This document shows, piece by piece, positions 37,484 through 46,794 of a stretch of DNA of 61,470 bases. The stretch lies in the NCBI RefSeq assembly GCF_014205835.1, contig NZ_JACHCQ010000012.1:81440-142909 (forward strand), in the 5' to 3' direction. Each line of letters opens with the position of its first letter. Positions within the stretch are counted from its first letter, which is position 1. Made by a program: the position numbers and the translations under genes. The notes under the pieces were generated by a model, which had not been told where the DNA came from, made no database searches, and was given only the letters and a program-made list of their open reading frames with translations. This stretch comes from Pedobacter sp. AK013. Lineage in GTDB: Bacteria > Bacteroidota > Bacteroidia > Sphingobacteriales > Sphingobacteriaceae.

Positions 37484-37560
37484 ATGGGGTAGGTTGGCCT
37501 ATAGGGTTAAAGATAAAATAGTTTCTTAATGATGATAGCCTACCTCATTTTTGTTGTTTT
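37484..37560 (+). terminator. Terminator of the structured-RNA transcript
   Basis: ATGGGGTAGG (37484-37493) pairs with CCTACCTCAT (37539-37548; one G-T pair, with flanking wobble pairs extending it) around a loop of about 40 nt, followed by TTTTTGTTGTTTT. Confidence 0.6.
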
Positions 37561-37809
37561 AGGATTTGGGGACCTGCTTTCTTAGGTGTTTTTTTCGCCT
37601 TTCATCTAGTTTTTTGTGTTTTGAAAAAATAAACGGCTTTGCCGTAACGGGAATCGTATGTCCTGATTTTTAGATGTGACTAAAACTTTTTTCGCTGGCT
37701 TTGCCTTTTCCGCAACTGGATGCAATGGCAGCTTGGCTGTTCCAGAACGTTATTTCTGGATGGTCTTTGCTTTAGTTAATGAATGTTTTACCAAAATTTT
37801 TGCTTAGCG

Positions 37810-38109
37810 ATGAAGAATAATAATAGTTATCTGCCACTTTTTTTTCTGTGCTGGGCTTTGCTGTACAGTCCTTTGGCTTTGCTAACGGTTTCTGCTGTGG
37901 GCGGTAGCGGGCCGGATTTAGTTGCCGTAGAGAAACCTTGTGCCGCGCAGGTATCGGGGAGTTTAGGTGAGGAGGAGCTGAAGACAAATAATTTTGGTTG
38001 CTTCGTTTCTGTGTATGGGCCTGCTCCCGGTGTTTGGAATTGCGGCCAAAATTTTACTGTTCCTTTTTGTTTAACAGATAATCCCCAGGCTGGCTATGGC
38101 ACCAAATAA
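37810..38109 (+). CDS. Hypothetical small exported or membrane protein
   Basis: From ATG 37810 the frame gives 99 residues: a hydrophobic N-terminal segment (YLPLFFLCWALLYSPLALLT), then a short polar tail with four cysteines (EKPCAA; FGCFVSV; WNCGQN; PFCLTD). The frame opens earlier (37783), but that start lacks a proper leader. I recognise no family. The cysteines suggest disulfides after export. It may not be real: the region upstream is T-rich with little coding signal. A weak stem with a T run lies about 60 bp downstream. Confidence 0.35.
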   Translation: MKNNNSYLPLFFLCWALLYSPLALLTVSAVGGSGPDLVAVEKPCAAQVSGSLGEEELKTNNFGCFVSVYGPAPGVWNCGQNFTVPFCLTDNPQAGYGTK

Positions 38110-38434
38110 TGGTTATCATTTCGACAGGCTGTACGCACTAAAGCCTAAAAACCCGGTATAGTGTGTTTAAGCCCTGCTTTGCTGGCTTTTTACCGAAACA
38201 GCTTCTTTAATAATAGGGCACCTGGCAGGCTTTCTTATTTATTTTCAACTTAACCAATACTAACCATCAGCTAATTTTTTGGTATGGCCAGTTTATGCCA
38301 AAAATTTAAACGGTTTAAAATTAACCAATGCCGGTACCAACCTGGTCCGCAAAGCAGGTTCGGCAGGCTTTAGCCCAATTTTAATACGGGCTAAAGTTTT
38401 TAATATTCCCTTTAGGCTGATTAAACCAAACCAT
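38110..38434 (+). other. Leader of the TlpA/SusC/SusD locus
   Basis: This is 325 bp without a gene that I trust. A weak terminator-like element, AAGCC (38169-38173) with GGCTT (38184-38188) and then TTT, may end the transcript of the preceding ORF. The open frame that extends the TlpA gene upstream to 38279 has the look of untranslated DNA, because the signal peptide starts only at 38435. Confidence 0.4.
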
Positions 38435-39688
38435 ATGAAACCAATTATTTTAACCGCTTTTACACTTGTTTTTTCTGTTTTTTTATTCGCCCAGGCGCCT
38501 GTTAGGGCTTTGCATGTGGGCGATAAGGTGCCTGATGTATTCTGGACTACCCCCCGAAATTTTATGGTAGAGGGTAAGGTAGTTACAGGCAACATGTTAA
38601 AGTTTAAGGGGAAACTGCTGATTATTGATTTTTGGGCAACCTTTTGTATTCCCTGTATTAAAGGTATGCCCGGGCAGGAAAGGCTTGCCAAGCTTTTCGC
38701 AAATGAGCTAAATATTGTGAGTGTAACACCTGAGGGTGCGAAACTGGTTTCGGCTTTTTATGCTGCTGACAGAAACCCTATTGGCAAGGCTTTTACATCT
38801 ATTGTGGATGACAGGGAATTGAATGGTCTTTTTCTGCATAACAAAATTCCGCACCTGGTTTGGATCGATAAAGAAGGCATTGTAAGGAACGTTACAGAAG
38901 GCGATGCACTTTCAGAACAAAACATACAGGCGGCTTTGTCAGAAAACTTAAGCTTACCGCCGATTAACTACATTTATCCCAATACGGTACTGATGATGGA
39001 TGAGAACCCCAGGGGCATGCAATCTTTTAACCTGCTGGTTAAAGGTAAAATACCGGGGATATCGAATACCATGATCCGATCGAACGGATCAAATACCGGC
39101 CTGATTATTTTTAACCGTCCGCTGAGGTGGATTTACAGTGTGCTGGCCAGGGCAGAGTTCGGGTGGTTTTCCGATCAGCGGATCAGGCTCGATTTTCCTG
39201 ATGGGGATGGGTTCAATAATCCATCTTTAAGGCCGGAAGATCTCTGGACGGTTGATTTTTGGGCACCAACCGCGAAATCGGCATCGCTGAAAAAACTGGC
39301 CATGCAGTACCTGAACGAAAATTCAGGATACTCGGCAAGCGCAAAAGTAATCCATACCGCTGTATATAAATTGCGGTACACTGCCACAAGGGCTACGCGA
39401 GAACTGAGAACCAGGGGCGGAAAAGCAGCCAGCCTGGGCTTTCATAAAGGTTCAACATTTATCAACCAGCCAATAGCGAGCCTGGTAAACGATATACAGG
39501 ATTGTGCATTTGTTAAAAAACCTGTTTTAGACGATACCAACCTGCTTTTTAATGTCGATCTGGAACTTGCTGAGGTAAAGGATATGGAAAGTTTAAATGC
39601 GTTGTTAGGTACCTACGGATTATCGCTGGTGGCCGATTACCAGGATCTTGAAATGTTTGTAATTAGTAAAACCGCTAAGCTAAACTAA
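38435..39688 (+). CDS. TlpA-like thioredoxin-fold protein with DUF3738-like C-terminus
   Basis: This exported 417-residue protein (signal peptide ending FLFAQ) has a TlpA/redoxin domain at about residues 25-170 with the redox pair Cys71-x-x-Cys74 in FWATFCIPC and the family ending PHLVWIDKEG. The C-terminal part, about 200-417, resembles DUF3738 (ALLGTYGLSLVADYQDLEMF). I start at ATG 38435 because the upstream extension to 38279 carries no signal. The gene is one base ahead of the SusC gene, so it is tightly co-expressed. Thioredoxin-SusC-SusD sets are common in Pedobacter; the thioredoxin could reduce disulfides of the substrate or of the receptor. Confidence 0.82.
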   Translation: MKPIILTAFTLVFSVFLFAQAPVRALHVGDKVPDVFWTTPRNFMVEGKVVTGNMLKFKGKLLIIDFWATFCIPCIKGMPGQERLAKLFANELNIVSVTPEGAKLVSAFYAADRNPIGKAFTSIVDDRELNGLFLHNKIPHLVWIDKEGIVRNVTEGDALSEQNIQAALSENLSLPPINYIYPNTVLMMDENPRGMQSFNLLVKGKIPGISNTMIRSNGSNTGLIIFNRPLRWIYSVLARAEFGWFSDQRIRLDFPDGDGFNNPSLRPEDLWTVDFWAPTAKSASLKKLAMQYLNENSGYSASAKVIHTAVYKLRYTATRATRELRTRGGKAASLGFHKGSTFINQPIASLVNDIQDCAFVKKPVLDDTNLLFNVDLELAEVKDMESLNALLGTYGLSLVADYQDLEMFVISKTAKLN

Positions 39689-39689
39689 C

Positions 39690-42600
39690 ATGAGATACTT
39701 TTTATTTATATCATTTTTAATGCATTTATTCCTCTCCCTTACTGCTTTTAGCCAGGATAAATTTGAGATCAGGGTTTTGAATGCCGAAACCGGAAGGCCG
39801 CTGGAAGGCGTGGTGCTGAAATTTTTAGGGATCAATAAAATACTGCTTACAGATAGCGCGGGTAAAGTTTTAATGCCCGGGTATACCGGAGCATACACGG
39901 TTGAAGCAGGCCATATGGGTTACGAAAAGGCGGTTGTTAAAGTAAGTTTACCTTTAAAAGCCAGTATAAAAATTTACCTGCAGCCGGCAGTGCATCTTCT
40001 TGATGAGGTACAGGTACATACCGGTTACCAGGTTTTGCCAAAAGAGCGTTCAACGGGCTCGTTTACCACTTTAGATAATAAGCTATTGGCGCAACAGGTA
40101 GGCCCCAACATTATCTCCAGGCTCGAAGCCATTTCTTCGGGGCTAATTGTAGACAGATCTACCAACGGCGGTGGCAGGCTGATGATCAGGGGGCTGAGCT
40201 CGATACAGGGACCTAAGGCGCCGCTGGTTATTTTGGATAATTTTCCTTACGAGGGCGATATCAGCAACATCAACCCGAATGATGTGGAAAACATCACGAT
40301 CCTGAAAGATGCATCGGCTGCGAGTATCTGGGGGGCGCGGGCAGGGAACGGGGTGGTAGTGATCACCTCGAAAAACGGGCGCTTCAATTCGAAAGTAAAA
40401 GTCGATGCAAACATTAATACCAGTGTTGCCCAAAGCCCCAACCTTTCCAGGTTAAAGCAGATCACTTCGGCAGATTATATTGATAATGAAATCTTTCTTT
40501 ATTCCAAGGGTTTTTATCAATCGCAGATAAACAATGCGCAACAGCCGGCATTAAGCCCCATTGTAGAACTGTTGCTGAAAAAAGAAAACGGATCGGTATC
40601 GGCTACGGCGGCGCAGGCAGAGATAGCGCGGTTAAAACTGCTGGATGTAAGGGACCAGTACCAGAAATATTTTTACTCGGCGGCGCTGAACAACCAGGCA
40701 GCCCTAAATATTTCGGGCGGGCAGGAGCTGTTTAAATGGTATGCTTCTGTTGGCCTTGATGATAACAGATCGGTAACGGATGCTGTTTTTAGAAAGATAA
40801 ACTCAAAAATGAGCCTCAGTTACCGGCCATATAAAAACCTGGAGGTAAGCGCAGGGTTTTATTATACCAATAGCAGTGCCCGTACCGGAAGGCCCGATTA
40901 CGGGAGTATCAGTTCCATATCGGGCAATCTTTACCCTTATGCAGAATTTGCCGATGCCAATGGTAACGCCCTGGCCATTCCGAAAGACAGGCGTGCATCT
41001 TATTTGAACGGATTGGCGGGCGGCCTTTTAGGCGATTGGTTGTATTATCCGCTCACAGACGATCAGCATGTTAAAAACGGAACAAAAACAGGTGATCTGA
41101 TTCTTGACGCTTCGCTGTTGCAAAAACTGCCCTATGGATTTTCTGTAACCATAAAATACCAGTACGAAAACCAGGAACGGAAAAATACCGTAATGAGCGA
41201 TGGGCAGAGTTATTTTGCCAGGAACCTGGTTAATGATTTTGCCCAGTATGCAAACAATGTGGTCAGCTATAAAATACCAAAGGGGGGCATACTGGATAAT
41301 ACTTACAATTCTTTACAGGTGCACAATTTAAGGGGTCAGCTTAATTATAGCCTGAATATGCCGGTACATGTTATAGCGGGTTTTATTGGGGCCGAAACGA
41401 GGCAGGCCGCTGTTAACGGGCTTTCTTCGAGGCTGTATGGTTTCAGGGATGATATTATCTCTGCCGGGGCGGTAGATTATACGAGCGCTTTTCCCTCACT
41501 CACCACCGGAAACAATGCGTTTATACCAGACCGGAATGGCATAGTGGCCACAGCAACAAGATTTGTTTCTGTTTTTTCAAACTTTTCCTATTCCTATAAA
41601 GCCAGGTATACCTTTACACTGAGCGGCAGAAGGGATGCTTCAAACCTTTTTGGGGTAAATACAAATGATAAATGGAACCTGCTTTGGTCTGCCGGGTTAT
41701 TATGGGATATATCGAACGAACCTTTTTTTAGCAAAAACCTGTTCGGCACGCTGAAAGTTAGGGCAACCTATGGCCTTACCGGTAATATCGATCCTGCGAT
41801 GACCTCCATTTCAACAATTGCCTATGTGGGCAATTCTTCCAATACCGGGCTGCCCTATGCCAGGTTCAATACCTATGCAAATCCTTCCTTAAAGTGGGAA
41901 ACCTCTGCAATGACCAATCTGGGTATCGATTTTTCTATGCTGAACAACCGCCTCTCAGGTTCGCTGGAGTATTTCCATAAAAAAGGAAAAGACCTGTTCG
42001 GTATTGCAAGCCTTGATTATTCTGGCGGTGTAGGCGAATCTATTGTGAAAAATGTGGCCGAAATGAGCGGGAACGGTTGGGAGCTTCAGTTGAATTCTGT
42101 TAATACCCAAGGCAGGTTAATTTGGAAAAGCAGTTTTAATATAAGCGGTTATAGGGACAGGATAGATAAATATTTACTGTCTAATTACCAGGGCAGTACT
42201 TTTTTGGGCCTTGCCGGGGCGCCATCGGTTTCGGGTATAGTGGGGAGCCCGGTTTATTCGGTGTATGGTTACCGGTGGGGCGGTTTAGACCCTGCCAATG
42301 GCGATCCTATTGGTTATGTAGGCGAAAAGCTAAGTAAGGATTATAACCTGATTACCGGTGTAGGTACACAACTTGCCGACCTGGTGTATTATGGCTCTGC
42401 CATACCAAGGGTATTTGGCGGTTTAGGGAATGCTTTTAAATATGGCAATTTTGAGCTTAATGTGCAGTGTAGCTTTAAGCTCGATTATTTTTTTAGGAGA
42501 AATTCCATTCAATATGCCAACCTGAACGCCACCGGGCAGGGCCATGCCGATTATGCATTGCGCTGGCAACAACCCGGCGATGAGCAGTCTACAGATGTGC

Positions 42601-42884
42601 CCTCGCAGATATATCCCACGGTGAGTGCCAGGGATAATTTTTACAGGGGTGCTGGGGTACTGGTTACAAAAGGCGACCATATCCGCCTGCAATACATTAA
42701 CCTGGGTTATAGCCCGAAAATCAGGTCGAAGGTTTTTAGGAGTGTAACTGTTTATGCCACGGTTTCTAATTTAGGCCTGCTTTGGCGGGCCAATAAACAG
42801 GGCCTTGATCCTGATTATGAGATCGGCTTAAATGGGATCATTCCTGCTAAAACAGTTTCACTCGGCTTAAGGACCAGCCTTTAA
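39690..42884 (+). CDS. SusC/RagA-type TonB-dependent receptor (third in the window)
   Basis: This 1064-residue outer-membrane receptor has a signal peptide ending LTAFSQ, a carboxypeptidase-regulatory-like domain at about residues 25-105 (IRVLNAETGRPLEGVVLKF) and a plug at about 120-230 (RLMIRGLSSIQGPKAPLVIL; ILKDASAASIWGARAGNGVV, where Trp replaces the usual Tyr of SIYG). The barrel follows and ends SLGLRTSL. It is preceded by the TlpA-like gene (1 bp gap) and followed by its SusD (15 bp). The locus is distinct from the operon at 980-21795 and probably handles a different, perhaps peptide-like, substrate. Confidence 0.95.
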   Translation: MRYFLFISFLMHLFLSLTAFSQDKFEIRVLNAETGRPLEGVVLKFLGINKILLTDSAGKVLMPGYTGAYTVEAGHMGYEKAVVKVSLPLKASIKIYLQPAVHLLDEVQVHTGYQVLPKERSTGSFTTLDNKLLAQQVGPNIISRLEAISSGLIVDRSTNGGGRLMIRGLSSIQGPKAPLVILDNFPYEGDISNINPNDVENITILKDASAASIWGARAGNGVVVITSKNGRFNSKVKVDANINTSVAQSPNLSRLKQITSADYIDNEIFLYSKGFYQSQINNAQQPALSPIVELLLKKENGSVSATAAQAEIARLKLLDVRDQYQKYFYSAALNNQAALNISGGQELFKWYASVGLDDNRSVTDAVFRKINSKMSLSYRPYKNLEVSAGFYYTNSSARTGRPDYGSISSISGNLYPYAEFADANGNALAIPKDRRASYLNGLAGGLLGDWLYYPLTDDQHVKNGTKTGDLILDASLLQKLPYGFSVTIKYQYENQERKNTVMSDGQSYFARNLVNDFAQYANNVVSYKIPKGGILDNTYNSLQVHNLRGQLNYSLNMPVHVIAGFIGAETRQAAVNGLSSRLYGFRDDIISAGAVDYTSAFPSLTTGNNAFIPDRNGIVATATRFVSVFSNFSYSYKARYTFTLSGRRDASNLFGVNTNDKWNLLWSAGLLWDISNEPFFSKNLFGTLKVRATYGLTGNIDPAMTSISTIAYVGNSSNTGLPYARFNTYANPSLKWETSAMTNLGIDFSMLNNRLSGSLEYFHKKGKDLFGIASLDYSGGVGESIVKNVAEMSGNGWELQLNSVNTQGRLIWKSSFNISGYRDRIDKYLLSNYQGSTFLGLAGAPSVSGIVGSPVYSVYGYRWGGLDPANGDPIGYVGEKLSKDYNLITGVGTQLADLVYYGSAIPRVFGGLGNAFKYGNFELNVQCSFKLDYFFRRNSIQYANLNATGQGHADYALRWQQPGDEQSTDVPSQIYPTVSARDNFYRGAGVLVTKGDHIRLQYINLGYSPKIRSKVFRSVTVYATVSNLGLLWRANKQGLDPDYEIGLNGIIPAKTVSLGLRTSL

Positions 42885-42899
42885 TTTAAAATAAATTAT

Positions 42900-44255
42900 A
42901 TGAAAATATTATATCTGATAGCCATTGTGCTCACCATGTTGCTGCCTGGCTGTAAAAAATTCCTGGATGAAAAATCTGATAGGAAGCTGGCGGTGCCGGC
43001 ACGACTGGATGATTTGCAGGCGCTGTTGAATAATGAAAATTTAAACAATGCGGTAGATCCAGGTGCGGCCGAAGTGAGTGCCGATGATTATTTTGTTACC
43101 GATGCAGACCTGAACAGTTTATCCGCCGAGCAGAATAAAAGACTCTATACCTGGGAGAAAGACAACTTGTTTACCAGTGTAAACTTCCCTAATGATTGGG
43201 AGAACCTGTATACCTTAATTTATACCGCAAATACAGTGCTCGAGAACCTGGAGAAAATTGAAAGGAATTTTACTAATGCCAGCCAATACGACAATATAAA
43301 AGGGCAGGCTTATTTTAACCGTGCCCGTGCCTATTACAACATCCTGCAACTTTGGTCAGTAGGTTATAACAGCAATACCGCCGATAGCGATTTAGGGCCG
43401 GTGATCAGGGAGTCTACCGATTTTAACAAGGCTTCGGTTCGGTCATCGGTTGCAAAAGGCTACGGTTATGTGCTTGCTGATCTTCTTGAAGCTACGCGTT
43501 TGCTGCCGAAATTACCGGTACATGCACTCCGCCCCGGCAGGCAGGCGTCGTTCGGCTTTCTTGCGCGTGTGTATCTCAGTATGCGGGAATATGGAAAAGC
43601 CGCTTTGTATTCCGATTCGTGTATAAAAGTAAAAGCTGTTTTAATGGATTATAATCTGGTTAGCAATGCCCCGGCGTTTCCTTTTGCCAGGTTTAATGCG
43701 GAGGTTATTTACGAATCTTCTGCCACAAATCCCCAAATTTTGAATAATAGCCGGGCCAAAATTATTGGGGAACTTATTACCCAATATGCGGATAACGACC
43801 TGAGAAAAATTCTTTACTTCAAAAATAACAATAATGGCACCTTTGGCTGGAGGGGGAGTTACCGGGCAGGGCAGGGGGTGTTTCCTGGTGTTACCGTTGA
43901 TGAACAGTACCTGATCAGGGCCGAATGTAATGCCCGGTTGGGTAATTTCCAAACTGCGGTAGATGATTTAAATACGCTGCTGATTAAACGTTTCAAAAGT
44001 GGTACATATGTCCCTTACACCGTAAATTCGGTGGATATTTTAGGGACGGTTTTAAAAGAACGCAGAAAGGAGCTTTTAATGCGGGGCCTGAGGTGGTCTG
44101 ATTTAAAGCGGCTTAACCTGGAGGGGGCAAATATCACCTTGCGAAGAACGGCAAACGGTACCGATTATGAGCTTAAGCCCAATGATAAAAGGTATGCGCT
44201 GGAAATTCCGCAGGATGTAATCGCCATAAGCGGTATCCGGCAAAACCCGAGATAA
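42900..44255 (+). CDS. SusD/RagB-family surface lipoprotein
   Basis: This 451-residue lipoprotein (lipobox LLPGC, then KKFLDEKSD) belongs to the shorter SusD type found beside thioredoxin-linked SusC proteins. Family marks include IKGQAYFNRARAYYNILQLW, LKERRKELLMRGLRWSDLKR and a C-terminal RYALEIPQDVI in place of the classical NNYWR ending. It should cap the SusC encoded 15 bp upstream. The next gene is convergent, 35 bp beyond the stop, and I see no strong terminator between them. Confidence 0.95.
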   Translation: MKILYLIAIVLTMLLPGCKKFLDEKSDRKLAVPARLDDLQALLNNENLNNAVDPGAAEVSADDYFVTDADLNSLSAEQNKRLYTWEKDNLFTSVNFPNDWENLYTLIYTANTVLENLEKIERNFTNASQYDNIKGQAYFNRARAYYNILQLWSVGYNSNTADSDLGPVIRESTDFNKASVRSSVAKGYGYVLADLLEATRLLPKLPVHALRPGRQASFGFLARVYLSMREYGKAALYSDSCIKVKAVLMDYNLVSNAPAFPFARFNAEVIYESSATNPQILNNSRAKIIGELITQYADNDLRKILYFKNNNNGTFGWRGSYRAGQGVFPGVTVDEQYLIRAECNARLGNFQTAVDDLNTLLIKRFKSGTYVPYTVNSVDILGTVLKERRKELLMRGLRWSDLKRLNLEGANITLRRTANGTDYELKPNDKRYALEIPQDVIAISGIRQNPR

Positions 44256-44290
44256 CAGTAGTGGGGAATATATTCCCCACTACATTTGAA

Positions 44291-44608
44291 CTATTGTTCT
44301 GGTGTGCGCTGTGCAGATAAGGCAAGGATATCGCTGTTGGTTTTTCCAACAAAAAAAGCTTGCAGATCGGTTGGGGAGGTAACAGTTTCCGGCACCTCAA
44401 TAACGCAAGGTAACGGCTCATTATCTTCTGTGCACTGGGCCGAAGGTGTAGAGGTGTGGGTATACTTGGTATAATCCCTTAAATTATTGTCGGCATTGGG
44501 CTGGTAAGCCCAGAAAGTACTTGTTTTAGCCGTAAACGCACTTGTGGTAATGGTTAGGCCGAACCCCAGTACAAGGGCTACAAGGCCTAAATTGATTTTT
44601 TTTAACAT
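44291..44608 (-). CDS. Small secreted protein (DUF6520-like)
   Basis: This 105-residue protein has a signal peptide (INLGLVALVLGFGLTITTSA) and a mature part with two cysteines (SAQCTEDNEPLPCVIE). It resembles the small Bacteroidota proteins called DUF6520 that are usually encoded beside a MauE/DoxX membrane protein, as here (gap 123 bp). The function is unknown. A short hairpin, CTCCCT/AGGGAG at 44628-44649, lies in its 5' leader. Confidence 0.65.
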   Translation of the reverse strand: MLKKINLGLVALVLGFGLTITTSAFTAKTSTFWAYQPNADNNLRDYTKYTHTSTPSAQCTEDNEPLPCVIEVPETVTSPTDLQAFFVGKTNSDILALSAQRTPEQ

Positions 44609-44731
44609 GGTATTTTTTTTAAGTTTTCTCCCTTATCTGTTTTAGGGAGGGTTAAAGGTCTGATCTGGTTCGGTGGTCTGGCGATCGGTTAATTTTTCTG
44701 TATCGGATAGGACCGGTATCCATAGTGCTTA

Positions 44732-45169
44732 TCACTCTTTGTCACCTGCCTCCCGCTTTAGGTGAATAGATAGGGTAGTTATGGTTATTGCGGTGAAGAT
44801 GAGGTTAAAAACGAGGTGCGCTTTCCAGCCGAGCCATTTTAATACACCGCCGCAACTACAGGGTACTTTGTTGAAATAGCCTGCCAGTACCAGTGCGATA
44901 TATACGGTAAAAGCAGTAATTAACAAGAGCGATACGATAAGGCCGTATAACCTGGTTTTGGTAAAGGCAAGCAGGGTAGCGGCACCCAATTCTGATACGG
45001 GTACGGCAATCAATAGAAATGCAGCAAAAGATGTAGAGAAAATCTGTTTGGCCAGTTCCGCTTCAAATGCGCCGAGGTTGCCTAATTTACTGGCGGCAGT
45101 GGTGCCCCATAAAATAATCAATAAGATATAACCCGCTTTATATACTGTCTTAATTGAAATTGCTTGCAT
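44732..45169 (-). CDS. MauE/DoxX-family redox-associated membrane protein
   Basis: This 145-residue inner-membrane protein has four predicted helices and the hallmark VPCSCGGVLKWLGW between helices 3 and 4. MauE-type proteins pass reducing equivalents through such a cysteine pair to periplasmic partners. The likely partner is either the small two-cysteine protein downstream or the TlpA-like protein of the neighbouring locus; this is inferred only from position. It follows a Crp/Fnr regulator gene (gap 102 bp) on the same strand. Confidence 0.8.
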   Translation of the reverse strand: MQAISIKTVYKAGYILLIILWGTTAASKLGNLGAFEAELAKQIFSTSFAAFLLIAVPVSELGAATLLAFTKTRLYGLIVSLLLITAFTVYIALVLAGYFNKVPCSCGGVLKWLGWKAHLVFNLIFTAITITTLSIHLKREAGDKE

Positions 45170-45271
45170 ACTGGCTTTATTAGTTTTATGATAAAGCTCG
45201 GTGCAAACTCTTCGAAACGGAGGCTATATATATTGCCAAATAGGCAATTGGAAGAAAAACTGAAGCAATAA

Positions 45272-45898
45272 TTATTGCTTTTTTACTGCTTTTGAACGTA
45301 ACAGGCTTAAAACTTTTGGATGGATGCCTAAATAATCTGCAATTATTTTAAGTCTGCAGAGTGTAAACAGCTCTGGTTTTGCTTTCATCAGGTTTTCGAA
45401 ACGGGTGCTGGTATTCAGATATGCAAGGGCTTCTGCATGCCTCATCAATGCAGCAAGCTGCTGCTGGTACAGCCGGTTAATAATTTCGCGATACTCGGGG
45501 AATAGTTTGTACAGGTTAGCGGTATGTGTTTGTCGGTATCCGATCAGGGTGGTATCTTCCAGAAATTCTACATAAACTTCTTTTTCCAGGTAATTACCCA
45601 GCATGAACATCGGCGTAAGAAACTGGTTTTTCTGCCAGAACAGGATGGTTGTTTCTTCCTCCTCGCGGATAGCATATAGCCTTAATGTACCTGTACCAAT
45701 AAAGAGCAGGGTAGAGAAGTACGGATCGGTTACTGCTATGGTTTGTTTCTTTTTGAATGCACGTTTCTGTAGTACGTAACGCAGGTAATTTTTTAACCCC
45801 ACCGAGGGTTTTAAATGGTCTGTAATTTTTTTAAAGTAGTTTTCTTCTTCCACGATCTTTTTTTGGCATAAAGAAAAAAGCTTTTTTGCCTTTGTCAA
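45272..45898 (-). CDS. Crp/Fnr-family transcriptional regulator-like protein
   Basis: This 208-residue protein has the cyclic-nucleotide-binding beta-roll typical of Bacteroidota Crp/Fnr proteins (YFSTLLFIGTGTLRLYAIRE, then EEETTILFWQKNQFLTPMFM) and a reduced C-terminal helix-turn-helix (RLKIIADYLGIHPKVLSLLR). The residues needed for cAMP contact are not evident, and many members bind no nucleotide. It is encoded ahead of the MauE-like and small secreted genes and may regulate them. Confidence 0.85.
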   Translation of the reverse strand: MTKAKKLFSLCQKKIVEEENYFKKITDHLKPSVGLKNYLRYVLQKRAFKKKQTIAVTDPYFSTLLFIGTGTLRLYAIREEEETTILFWQKNQFLTPMFMLGNYLEKEVYVEFLEDTTLIGYRQTHTANLYKLFPEYREIINRLYQQQLAALMRHAEALAYLNTSTRFENLMKAKPELFTLCRLKIIADYLGIHPKVLSLLRSKAVKKQ

Positions 45899-46514
45899 GT
45901 TGCTGGTGTAGCAACCCCGGGCAACCCTGGCAGATGATTACTGTTGATGAAATTGTGGATGTATTTCAACTGTCTGTATTTCAGTTTTTTATGGATAAAA
46001 AATGTCAGATTTCCTGATCGGTAATCCCTTAACAGCTTGACAGGTATTGGTGAAATGGTTTTATTTGCCAGAAAATATGCTTTTGCAACAGATAACTGTT
46101 TTCAATATACGATTAGAAACAAGTTGTCGTTATACAGGGAATGAGGTGTAATTAAATTACGTCTTTAATTACTGATTAAGTATACATATGATGGAAAAAC
46201 TAACAGCAGTTACTTTTTCATCCCTATTAATTGAATTATTTACTCCGGTGCATAGCTTTCTTGTTTATGCACGGCAAAAGCGCCCCCAGCGGGTGGCTTG
46301 TATCTCCTTTAACCCAGGGCTTATCTGCCGCGGCAGGGGTTCCCCATAAATTTAGGGCAACTGGCCTGCATAACAAATTACAACATACACGCCGCAATTA
46401 ATTTAAATTTTATTGGGCTTGTTAAACCACTTTTAATGTTGTTTAGCGCCAAATTTTACAGATAAGTACCCCATTTTCTAACCGATTCGTTTCATGTTTT
46501 AAACTTAACGCCAC
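45899..46514. other. Intergenic stretch of 616 bp
   Basis: No convincing gene is present. A 53-codon ORF at 46188-46349 (+) has an acceptable start (MMEKLTAVTF) but an Arg/Pro/Gly-rich, featureless end. The palindrome GTAATTAAATTAC (46148-46160) with a second AATTAC 10 bp on could be an operator. The region after 46250 is GC-richer (CGCCCCCAGCGGG, CCGCGGCAGGGG) than its surroundings. Confidence 0.45.
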
Positions 46515-46793
46515 ATGAATAACCTTGAAGCACTGGTACAGGTAATGTACAACATTTACCTTGTACTCAATAAAGAACAACTCACCTTTACTTTTATCGA
46601 TCTCTTCGGCGATCCTAACACGCAGCTCACCCGCCAACAGGTAAAAGACTACCTTAAAATAAGCGAGAGCACTTACAAACGTAAGGTAAAAGACGGCACT
46701 TTAAGGCCTGTAAAACTACCTGGGGGCGATCGTTTTTACCTGAAAGATTTGCTGGCTGCCTACCTCGAAAGCAAGCAAAAAGGCCGGATCTGA
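46515..46793 (+). CDS. Small helix-turn-helix DNA-binding protein (excisionase/MerR-like)
   Basis: This 92-residue protein has a C-terminal winged helix-turn-helix of the excisionase type at about residues 38-88 (LTRQQVKDYLKISESTYKRK, then a GDRFYLKDLLAAY wing). The N-terminal 35 residues form a helix of unknown role. Such proteins bind repeated sites near their own genes. The stop codon abuts an array of TACC elements (46795-46893) that are candidate binding sites. It heads a cassette with a DUF6266 gene and lysis-like genes, a layout I recall as common in Bacteroidota. Confidence 0.8.
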   Translation: MNNLEALVQVMYNIYLVLNKEQLTFTFIDLFGDPNTQLTRQQVKDYLKISESTYKRKVKDGTLRPVKLPGGDRFYLKDLLAAYLESKQKGRI

Positions 46794-46794
46794 T

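Noticed and set aside
38279..38434. Upstream extension of the TlpA-like gene
   Set aside because: The added 52 residues carry no export signal and bury the true signal peptide that starts at ATG 38435.
46188..46349. 53-codon ORF starting MMEKLTAVTF
   Set aside because: The end is Arg/Pro/Gly-rich from a GC-rich stretch, with no signal, domain or clear operon partner.
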